In this document: piece by piece, positions 1-7,039 of the stretch
Numbering within the stretch: position 1 is the first letter of the stretch
How the letters are laid out: each line of letters begins with the position of its first letter
Origin: Gardnerella kenyensis
Lineage (GTDB): Bacteria; Actinomycetota; Actinomycetes; Actinomycetales; Bifidobacteriaceae
Direction: 5' to 3'
Length of the DNA: 27,576 nt
Assembly: GCA_003585735.1 (NCBI GenBank)
Contig: NQOH01000001.1
Coordinates: 192,675-220,250 of the forward strand
Made by a program: the position numbers and the translations under genes
The notes under the pieces: model-generated
What the model was told of the DNA's origin: nothing
Databases searched by the model: none
Seen by the model: the letters and a program-made list of their open reading frames with translations, nothing else

Positions 1-3000
1 CACTACAACGTATTGCTTATCTGCATCTTTAAGCGTGTAAGCAATTACACCATCAGGAGTGCCATCAATCATCTTCATGTTCTTGTTAATTGTTGCATAA
101 TCAAAATCACGAAGAGATTTAATGCTCTTGCGTAGCTTCAACAATCCCTTGAAATAGTTCACAGAATCAGACTTGTCAGCAGCACGATTCCAATCAAGAG
201 AATTGACTACATCGCCCTTATTGTAGCTGTTACCTTCTCCGTTCTTGCTTCGTAAGAATTCCTGACCAAGCTGAATAAACGGCATGCCACGCGAAAGCAA
301 AATCATTGAATTTGCAAGCTTTACTCGCTTCATGCGTACGTCTTCAGTGTCGTTAGGAACAGAAAACTTTAACTTATCGTACAACGACAAGTTATCGTGA
401 GCTTCAACATACTGAACTACTTGACCTGCATCAGCAAAATGCGTTTCAGCATTACCATTCCAGCACTTAACAGTACTTGTACCAAATTGGCAACCAAGCA
501 AATTATGCTCAAGCAAAGCCTTAACATCTTTACTAATATTGCCGTTGACAAAGCCAGTACTTTTATCGTCAAGCACATAACCCTTTATAGAATCACGTAA
601 TGAATCGTTAAAGAATGCTACTCCTGGAATCTTATAACCATTTGGCTGAATAGTAGAATCACTCTTAGGGAGCATCTTATTCATATCCCAGCCTTCACCG
701 AGCACAATAATTGACGGATCAATCTTATTAAGCTCAGCACGCACTTCCTGCATAGTCTTCAGGTCAATTAAGCCCATCAAATCAAATCGGAAGCCGTCAA
801 GGTTGTAATGCGTAGCCCAATACTTTACAGAATCCAAAATATACTTGCGCATCATTTGACGCTCAGAAGCAGTATCGTTACCGCATCCAGAATTACCATT
901 CAGAGCGCCATCCTTATAACGGAAGTAGTATCCAGGAACTGTCTTGTTAAACGAATGCTTTTGTACGTCATAAACATGGTTGTAAACAACATCCATAATC
1001 ACGCGCAAACCAGCCTTATGAAGGCCAGCAATCATTTGCTTAGCTTCCTTAACTCGCGCTGTTGGATTAGCAGGATTCGTAGAGTAAGACCCTTCAGGAA
1101 CATTGTAATTTTGCGGATCATAACCCCAGTTTTGAGCACCTTGCTTTCCATAGCTCAAGTCACCAGTTTCATTCACAGAACCAAAATCATACATTGGCAT
1201 GATTTGCACGTGAGTGACACCAAGAGACTTCAAATAATCCAAGCCAGAAACATTATGCTTATCTGTAGTCTTAGTACCTGCTTCTATTACGCCAAGATAC
1301 TTACCACGATAAGCATCGCTAATACCAGAGTTTGGATTGATTGAGAAGTCGCGAACATCCATTTCTGCAATTGTTGCGTCACTTGGATTCGTAAACTTTG
1401 GCATACGATTTCCAGCGCTACCAGCGTCTTTATCTGCTAATACAACAGAACGTTCACCGTTTACTACTGAAGCTTTAGCATAAGGATCAGCAGAAACATT
1501 CACTGTACCATCTGCAAAATGAACTTCATATGCGTAAGCTGTATTAGCTTTATCACCATCGAGCTTTGCAAACCATACACCATGATCTTCCGCTTTCATA
1601 GCTGTTTCTTTGTCTTTTTCAGCTTTTTCAGCAGTTGACTTATAAGTAATCAGCTTTACTTCAGTTGCTGTTGGAGCCCAAAGCTTGAAAGATGTTGAAG
1701 AAGCAGAATACACAGCACCTAAATCATCACCAGTGTACGCATATTTCTTATCGAATTCATCGGTACGAATTACGCTAGCACCAGTTTTTGAGGAAGCAGA
1801 AAGCTTAATACCTGTAGCTAATCCATTAATACTCAACTCATACTTATGCTTAATATTAAGGTCATTCTTGGTTTCGATAGTAATCTCTGAACCCTTAGCT
1901 TTAACAGAATTAAGCTCAACAGTCTTGTTAGGATTTTCGCTAGTATCCAAAAGCGTTACGTCAGAGTCTTTTACAGAAGACACGTCACCAGATACTTTTA
2001 CAGCTAACTTCTTTAAGCCAGCAATATCAGCAGACATCACGTGAGCTGTAAGTTGTGGCATAGTAGCGTTTAAGTATACTTTCATGTCATCTTGCATTAA
2101 CCAGACTTCAACGCTACCCTTGTTTGGATCACTTGGATCTAGCTTAATAGCGTTGTTTGGAATACTACGATCGCTAGGATCTTGTTTATCCCAAGCGTTA
2201 ATTGGCGTAGATTTCCTAACTTTGAAGCCAACACTGTCAATACCGCCGTCATTCTTAGCAGTAAAGGTTGCAATCTTGCCATAATCGTCATGCGAAGTGA
2301 AGTAACGAGCAGTACCACCGGTTCCGTCGTTCCAAGTCCACATGTTCCAGCCTTCATAATCGCCAGCATTCCTGCGATAATGAACTGTTACCTTTAACTC
2401 TTTTGGCTTATTCTTAAGGTTGTCTGGAGCAGTAAACTGCGTAGTATCCGATCCGCCTGTTACCCAAGCTTCAGCAAGACCACCTTCACAGTTTTCAATA
2501 GCACGATCACCACCGTCTTTATTCCATTTTTTTGTAGTAGTAATAAAGGAAAGTGACTTGTTTTCAAAAGCACCATCAACTTTAGTTTCAAAAACTCTGC
2601 CGAATTTATCACTGCCATTGAACTCATGCCAAGCTCCAGGTAAATCTTTGCCATCTTTGTCTTTGCCCCACAACCAAATGCTAATATTGCGAGTATCACC
2701 CGCTTTTTGCGCGTAGTGGATGCGAACAGTAGTCTTTGGATTATACGCTACTGGGCAAGGATTTACTCCAACACTACCCTTGTGATTTTGAGCTACATAC
2801 GAATCAGTGTGAGCTGGAATCTTAAAGTTATTATTATCTCCTTCGTGATACCAATAATCTTTGCCATCGTTAAACACTGCTTCATAAGCTTTGCCATTGG
2901 TTGTAATCGTCTTCTTATACCAACCGTTGCAAGCCTTCTGCATCTCATCGCCAGGAACTTGAGTCCAGCTTGAGCCTATGCCGTAATGAACATATACTTT

Positions 3001-4635
3001 TTTGTCTTTAAACTTTTCATCTGGCTTAAAGTAAATAGTTGTTGTAGGATCTTCTGGCATGCCTGCATCAGGCTTTTCTTCACCATATTTAGGATCAGAT
3101 GCGTCTACAGCAGAGCCTTTTGGATGATTAGCCTTTGTGGCATTAATGTGCAATGCTACAGCTTCGCGAGCGCCAATCTTGGTTTTAACTTCACCTTTTT
3201 CAACTTTAACAGTCTTAGAGCAGTCTCCTGCAGCATACACATTGCAGTACTCACCATCAGGCAAATCAGTCTTATAAGAAACTTCTTTTTCGTCAAGCGA
3301 ATTGTTGATTGCTAAAAAGCCCTTCTTTTCGCGGCTAAAAGCAATGTTGTTATCACCATCATCCTGCCAATTTGTGACTTTCGCACCTTGGACAGCATTG
3401 TAGAATCCAATCATTCCGCGAATAGAAGTCCAACGCTGAGTGCACTGCCACTTTGAATTAGCACCACAAGTTACTTCTGGAACAGACGTTTCAGTTGCAT
3501 TAGGCGCACCATCATCATTCTTATCGAACTTGTATCCGGAATACACGTTTGGAGTGCCGTATGGCCACGCAAGCATGAACGCGTTTGCTAAAGCGTAACG
3601 ACGACCATCCTTATACGTAAGCACGCTGTTACCGCGCTCAGTATCCCAATTCGTAACGAAAATAGCAGCTTTATCGCTATTAACCATTCCGTCTTGAATT
3701 TTGTTCAGAGGCTTGCTTGCCTTCATCAACGAGCCTTTGAAACTTTGCCTAAGCTGGTAAGAGTAGCCAAACTCGTTAACTTCGCCTTCATTCAAATGCG
3801 CAGCTGGCTGAATTTGTGCAGCTTCTGAAGGATTGCCAATAGTTTCCTGCATCCACCAGATCTTGTCAGGAGTAGTATTTGCTTGCTTTGCTGCTTCAGC
3901 TTTAATAGCTTTCATATCCGCTGTCGAAATATGCTTTACAGCATCCACACGGAAACCAGCAACACCAAGCTTCAACAAATCTGCAAAATACTTACCTAAA
4001 ACTTGCTGAACATGCGGCTTTGAAGTATCCAAATCAAGTAAGCCTACAAGTCTGTTATTCCACACATCCTCAGCTTTAGTGTAGTCTTTAATGTTTTCGG
4101 TGCTCTGATGGAAATCACCCTTAGTGTATCCAGCATCTTCAAAAGTCTGAGTAGACACATCATACTTACTTCCACCAACACCGACTTTATCTTTATTATC
4201 AGCACCAGCCATGTGATTAATTACAGCATCCGCAATAATCCCAACCTTTGCTGCTTTGCAAGTTTTAATCATATCTTTAAACTCAGCTTCAGTGCCAAGT
4301 TTAGAATCAAGCTTATAGCTCACAGGCTGGTAAGAAGTCCACCAAGCTTTACCTTTAATATGATCCTGAGAAGGCGAAATTTGCACATACTTCACACCTT
4401 CAGGACCGTAAGTGTTAGTGCACTCTTGAGCAATACTCTTCCAATTTTGCTGGAATGCAGTAACAATAACACCCTTACCTTTAAGAGTTACATTCGAAGA
4501 AGTTTCTTTGCTATTGCTAGACTCCCCGTTAGTCACAGCGTTTGCGCTAATTGTAACGGCAAAACCAGTTACAAGCATTGCAACAGACGCAACAACAGCA
4601 ACCATCTTCGATGCAAAGTGTCGACGATGACTCAT
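1..4635 (-). CDS. apuB: Secreted bifunctional amylopullulanase (alpha-amylase + type I pullulanase), C-terminus outside window
   Basis: Open for 1545 codons from ATG 4635 to the window edge, so the C-terminus is missing. The start follows a strong GGAGGAAAGG ribosome site. Residues 1-33 form a Sec signal peptide (Arg/Lys n-region, hydrophobic core, ANA cleavage site). The first GH13 unit (about 50-490) carries DAVINH (D136), GFRVDAVKH (nucleophile D231), MQET (acid E264) and NWDTER (D331), close to actinobacterial GH13_32 amylases. A CBM25-like module follows (about 527-607), then two CBM41-like modules (about 626-732 and 745-850), an Ig-like stretch, and CBM48 (about 960-1085). The second GH13 unit is pullulanase type I: QNWGYDP, DVVYNH (D1215), GFRFDLMG (D1285), LGEGWD (E1314), VEAHD (D1414). 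This order matches bifidobacterial ApuB. It should cut alpha-1,4 and alpha-1,6 bonds of glycogen or starch outside the cell. Anchoring is unknown because the end is not seen. Confidence 0.93.
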   Translation of the reverse strand, partial: MSHRRHFASKMVAVVASVAMLVTGFAVTISANAVTNGESSNSKETSSNVTLKGKGVIVTAFQQNWKSIAQECTNTYGPEGVKYVQISPSQDHIKGKAWWTSYQPVSYKLDSKLGTEAEFKDMIKTCKAAKVGIIADAVINHMAGADNKDKVGVGGSKYDVSTQTFEDAGYTKGDFHQSTENIKDYTKAEDVWNNRLVGLLDLDTSKPHVQQVLGKYFADLLKLGVAGFRVDAVKHISTADMKAIKAEAAKQANTTPDKIWWMQETIGNPSEAAQIQPAAHLNEGEVNEFGYSYQLRQSFKGSLMKASKPLNKIQDGMVNSDKAAIFVTNWDTERGNSVLTYKDGRRYALANAFMLAWPYGTPNVYSGYKFDKNDDGAPNATETSVPEVTCGANSKWQCTQRWTSIRGMIGFYNAVQGAKVTNWQDDGDNNIAFSREKKGFLAINNSLDEKEVSYKTDLPDGEYCNVYAAGDCSKTVKVEKGEVKTKIGAREAVALHINATKANHPKGSAVDASDPKYGEEKPDAGMPEDPTTTIYFKPDEKFKDKKVYVHYGIGSSWTQVPGDEMQKACNGWYKKTITTNGKAYEAVFNDGKDYWYHEGDNNNFKIPAHTDSYVAQNHKGSVGVNPCPVAYNPKTTVRIHYAQKAGDTRNISIWLWGKDKDGKDLPGAWHEFNGSDKFGRVFETKVDGAFENKSLSFITTTKKWNKDGGDRAIENCEGGLAEAWVTGGSDTTQFTAPDNLKNKPKELKVTVHYRRNAGDYEGWNMWTWNDGTGGTARYFTSHDDYGKIATFTAKNDGGIDSVGFKVRKSTPINAWDKQDPSDRSIPNNAIKLDPSDPNKGSVEVWLMQDDMKVYLNATMPQLTAHVMSADIAGLKKLAVKVSGDVSSVKDSDVTLLDTSENPNKTVELNSVKAKGSEITIETKNDLNIKHKYELSINGLATGIKLSASSKTGASVIRTDEFDKKYAYTGDDLGAVYSASSTSFKLWAPTATEVKLITYKSTAEKAEKDKETAMKAEDHGVWFAKLDGDKANTAYAYEVHFADGTVNVSADPYAKASVVNGERSVVLADKDAGSAGNRMPKFTNPSDATIAEMDVRDFSINPNSGISDAYRGKYLGVIEAGTKTTDKHNVSGLDYLKSLGVTHVQIMPMYDFGSVNETGDLSYGKQGAQNWGYDPQNYNVPEGSYSTNPANPTARVKEAKQMIAGLHKAGLRVIMDVVYNHVYDVQKHSFNKTVPGYYFRYKDGALNGNSGCGNDTASERQMMRKYILDSVKYWATHYNLDGFRFDLMGLIDLKTMQEVRAELNKIDPSIIVLGEGWDMNKMLPKSDSTIQPNGYKIPGVAFFNDSLRDSIKGYVLDDKSTGFVNGNISKDVKALLEHNLLGCQFGTSTVKCWNGNAETHFADAGQVVQYVEAHDNLSLYDKLKFSVPNDTEDVRMKRVKLANSMILLSRGMPFIQLGQEFLRSKNGEGNSYNKGDVVNSLDWNRAADKSDSVNYFKGLLKLRKSIKSLRDFDYATINKNMKMIDGTPDGVIAYTLKDADKQYVVV

Positions 4636-4704
4636 CGGTTTCCTTTCCTCCGTTGGTATCAGCGCGTTTCTTCTTTGGACGCACTAATAGCTTAAATACA
4701 CAAA

Positions 4705-4737
4705 CGATGGCTAGCACAACTATGTTGCTAGCCATCG
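4705..4737 (-). terminator. Strong hairpin between the two amylase genes (terminator or leader hairpin)
   Basis: A perfect 12-bp inverted repeat (CGATGGCTAGCA and its complement) with a 9-nt loop lies between the stop of the upstream amylase and the amylopullulanase start. On the minus strand it is followed by a weak T-rich stretch (TTTGTGTATTT). It could end the upstream amylase transcript. A TATAAT box lies upstream of it, so it could also sit in the leader of the amylopullulanase mRNA. Confidence 0.6.
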
Positions 4738-4764
4738 CATAAATGCGCAATATAAGCGGAGGTA

Positions 4765-4773
4765 ATTATATCA
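4765..4773 (-). promoter_or_regulatory. Candidate extended -10 promoter for the amylopullulanase gene
   Basis: The minus strand reads TGATATAAT, a consensus -10 (TATAAT, 4765-4770) with an extended TG. TTGCAA and TTGTCA lie upstream, but neither is at ideal spacing. Initiation here would give a leader of roughly 120 nt containing the 4705-4737 hairpin. The AT-rich flank holds a CAATATTG palindrome that could be an operator; this is only a guess. Confidence 0.45.
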
Positions 4774-4827
4774 CCGACATATTGACAATATTGCAATAAT
4801 AAATTAAAAACTGCAGTTGTGTTGATA

Positions 4828-6498
4828 CTACTTTGCTGCACTTTCAACATCAGCTTTGTCTTTTTTAAATCGCAAAGCCAAAGTAACAACCAAAGCTATA
4901 AAAATAGCAACCAATACTAGCAATATTTTATTAACAAATCCATTGTTACCAAAGTGCTTCACAGCCTTAATATGCAAAGCCACTGCAGAATGCGCAGGAA
5001 TTGTAGTTTCAACTTTCCCGCCGCTAACAGTTACAGTCTTTTCGCAATTCTTTGACGCGTAAACATTGCAATACTCGCCATCTGGCAAATCAGTATCGTA
5101 CTTAACATCATTTTGCTTATCGTCATTATTAATAGCGAAGAAACCTTTATTTGCGCGGCTAAAAGCAATATTATTGCTTTCGTCATCCTGCCACTTAGTT
5201 ACTTTCGTGCCTTTAACAGCATTATAGAAGCCAATCATGCCTCGAATTGAAGTCCAGCGTTGAGTGCACTGCCACTTTGAATCCTTACCACAGCTTGCGT
5301 CAGGAACAGACGTTTCAGTCGCACCAGGAGCACCTTCGTCACGCTCACTAAACTTGTATCCGGAATAAATATTTGGCGTACCATACGGATAGCTAAGCAT
5401 AAAAGCGTTCGCAAGCTCATACAATTTGCCATCTTTGTAAGTAAGAACGCTCGTGGCATTATCTCGCTCAGTATCCCAATTTGTAACAAAAATAGCAGCG
5501 CTCTTATTAGGAATAAGACTATCTGTAATATGTTTCAAATTGTCAATTGACCCAGAGAAATAATTGCGCAAACGGTACGAATACTCAAACTCGTCTACTT
5601 CGCCAGTTCCAATATACTTATCTGGCTGATTTTCTTTCGCACCATTGCTATCCCCAATCGTTTCCTGCATCCACCAAATGTTTTCAGGCTTAATTCCACT
5701 CGCCTCTGAAGCAGCCTTCTTAATAGCTTTCATCTCGTTTGGCGCAATATGCTTTACAGCGTCCACGCGGAAGCCAGCTACGCCCATTTTTAGCAATTTT
5801 GCAAAATAGTTGCCAAGAGTTTTTTGCACATGTGGCTTAGAAGTATCCAAATCGAGCAAACCAACTAAACGATAATTCCAAACTACTTGAGCATCACTAT
5901 ACGTGTAAATATCTTTATCTATTTGATGGAAATCATCTTTTGTGTATCCAGCGTCCGGATAGCTCTGATTTGCCGCATCATACTTACTACCACCCACTCC
6001 AACAGTATCTTTATTGTCAGCGCCAGTCATGTGGTTAATAACAGCGTCAACAATAATTCCAACCTTCGCAGCTTTACATGTAGTAATCATATTCTTAAAC
6101 TCAGCTTCAGTACCAAGTTTAGAATTTAGATTGTAACTAACTGGCTGATAAGAAGTCCACCACGCTTTGCCTTTAATATGATCCTCCGGAGGAGAAACCT
6201 GAACATAACTCACGCCTTCAGGTCCGTAAGTTTGCTTACACTCCTTTGCAATACTCCTCCAGTTTTGCTGAAAAGCCGTAACAATAACGCCTTTTGGAGG
6301 AAGGCCGTTTGTTGATTTAGCTGCAGCAAACGCCGAAGAGTTTGGAACAATGGTAAACACGCACATTAACACTGTTGCTACAGTAGCAATTGCAGCACAT
6401 GACACAAGCATTAAATTACGCTTGTAATTATTGATTAATTCGCGAACATAATTACTTTTTTTACGCTCACTTACTTGCAATTGTGCACTGTGGATCAT
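4828..6498 (-). CDS. Membrane-anchored extracellular alpha-amylase, GH13
   Basis: A 556-residue alpha-amylase paralogous to the first catalytic unit of the amylopullulanase downstream. ATG 6498 is preferred over an in-frame GTG at 6513 because AAAGGA sits 6 nt before the ATG. Residues about 28-60 form a hydrophobic export signal after a long basic n-region, ending in AFA. GH13 signatures are DAVINH (D151), GFRVDAVKH (nucleophile D246), MQET (acid E279) and NWDTER (D342). The usual His of region IV is Trp341. No starch-binding module is visible. The C-terminus has a hydrophobic helix (about 525-542) followed by RFKKDK and a short polar tail, which predicts a membrane anchor facing outward; there is no LPXTG motif. 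It probably hydrolyses alpha-1,4 bonds of glycogen or starch at the cell surface. Confidence 0.92.
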   Translation of the reverse strand: MIHSAQLQVSERKKSNYVRELINNYKRNLMLVSCAAIATVATVLMCVFTIVPNSSAFAAAKSTNGLPPKGVIVTAFQQNWRSIAKECKQTYGPEGVSYVQVSPPEDHIKGKAWWTSYQPVSYNLNSKLGTEAEFKNMITTCKAAKVGIIVDAVINHMTGADNKDTVGVGGSKYDAANQSYPDAGYTKDDFHQIDKDIYTYSDAQVVWNYRLVGLLDLDTSKPHVQKTLGNYFAKLLKMGVAGFRVDAVKHIAPNEMKAIKKAASEASGIKPENIWWMQETIGDSNGAKENQPDKYIGTGEVDEFEYSYRLRNYFSGSIDNLKHITDSLIPNKSAAIFVTNWDTERDNATSVLTYKDGKLYELANAFMLSYPYGTPNIYSGYKFSERDEGAPGATETSVPDASCGKDSKWQCTQRWTSIRGMIGFYNAVKGTKVTKWQDDESNNIAFSRANKGFFAINNDDKQNDVKYDTDLPDGEYCNVYASKNCEKTVTVSGGKVETTIPAHSAVALHIKAVKHFGNNGFVNKILLVLVAIFIALVVTLALRFKKDKADVESAAK

Positions 6499-6577
6499 CT
6501 TTGTTCCTTTCACATTACGTACAGCACATTCATTGTTTAGTTGTTTAGTTGCTTCATTGTGCGAAAATGCTCTTATT

Positions 6578-6583
6578 ATTATA
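6578..6583 (-). promoter_or_regulatory. Candidate -10 box of the membrane-anchored amylase
   Basis: The minus strand reads TATAAT about 80 nt before ATG 6498. The -35 (near ATTCAG) is weak. The predicted leader contains a short direct repeat, AACTAAACAACTAAACAA, around 6535-6555. Confidence 0.4.
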
Positions 6584-6615
6584 CGCTTTATTATTTATGT
6601 CTGAATATTAAAACG

Positions 6616-6650
6616 AAATAAAAAACGCCGCTTAGCAAGCTAAGTGACGT
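6616..6650 (-). terminator. Rho-independent terminator of the tRNA gene
   Basis: On the minus strand a stem of about 12 bp (ACGTCACTTAGC against GCTAAGCGGCGT, one mismatch and one G-T pair) with a TT loop is followed directly by TTTTTTATTT. It lies just after the tRNA and before the amylase promoter. Confidence 0.8.
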
Positions 6651-6658
6651 TGTGCACG

Positions 6659-6732
6659 TGCCCCCGGTGAGACTCGAACTCACACTGCACAGATTTTGAG
6701 GCTGTTTCCTCTACCAATTGGGATACAGGGGC
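6659..6732 (-). tRNA. tRNA with anticodon CAA (Leu), short variable arm
   Basis: The minus strand folds into a 74-nt tRNA. The acceptor stem pairs GCCCCTG with CGGGGGC (one G-T). The D arm is a 3-bp TCC/GGA stem with an AATTGGTAGA-type loop, and the T arm is GTGAG-TTCGAGT-CTCAC. The anticodon loop CTCAAAA has U33 and reads CAA, the Leu UUG anticodon. The anticodon stem ACAGC/TCTGT has a C-U mismatch next to the loop. The variable region is only about 5 nt, whereas normal bacterial tRNA-Leu has a long class II arm. No CCA is encoded. The tRNA call is secure; the amino-acid identity is less so. Confidence 0.8.
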
Positions 6733-6768
6733 ATTTTTAATTTTTACGCGTTTTTGCGCGACTTGTTG

Positions 6769-6796
6769 ACTATAGCACAATTTACGCCGTATGCAA
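6769..6796 (-). promoter_or_regulatory. Promoter of the tRNA gene
   Basis: The minus strand reads TTGCAT, a 16-nt spacer and TATAGT, placed about 37 nt before the mature tRNA 5' end. This is a good sigma-70-type match at the expected distance. Confidence 0.6.
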
Positions 6797-6830
6797 ATAC
6801 CTTTAGCGTTTTGGCGTGTCGCAAATGAGT

Positions 6831-6866
6831 CAATATTCGCAAATATTCGCAAATATTCGCAAATAT
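6831..6866. repeat. 10-bp tandem repeat (AAATATTCGC)
   Basis: About three and a half head-to-tail copies of AAATATTCGC lie in the 307-bp gap between the tRNA and the pyruvate kinase terminator. No coding frame uses them. They lie upstream of the tRNA promoter. The rest of the gap (6867-6917) shows nothing I recognise. Confidence 0.85.
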
Positions 6867-6917
6867 CAGCTTAATATTTATTAGAAAAATTGCAATAGGC
6901 AATAAAAACGCTATTCA

Positions 6918-6958
6918 TAATAAAATGCGCGCAATCTGCAAAACAGAAAGCGCGCATT
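6918..6958 (-). terminator. Terminator downstream of pyruvate kinase
   Basis: A hairpin with a perfect 9-bp GC-rich outer stem (AATGCGCGC/GCGCGCATT), extended by further pairing (CTG/CAG) around a TTTTG loop. On the minus strand it is followed by TTTTATTATG. It lies about 80 nt after the pyk stop. Confidence 0.7.
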
Positions 6959-6963
6959 ATATA

Positions 6964-7035
6964 AACTAAATATTCTTACGCATACGCTTATGAATAATCA
7001 AAACTAGATTATTTACGCATATGCGAGATTTAGTT
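6964..7035. repeat. Long imperfect inverted repeat just after pyk
   Basis: The outer arms AACTAAAT/ATTTAGTT (8 bp), middle CGCATA-type arms and inner AATAATC/GATTATT arms pair in order around a short centre (AAAACTA), giving a stem of about 30 positions with bulges. It starts 5 nt after the pyk stop and precedes the GC-rich terminator. It may be a transcript-end stabiliser or a second terminator. Confidence 0.6.
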
Positions 7036-7039
7036 AAAA

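Noticed and set aside
6640..6852. 70-codon minus-strand frame covering the tRNA
   Set aside because: It runs through a well-folded tRNA with its own promoter and terminator; not a protein gene.
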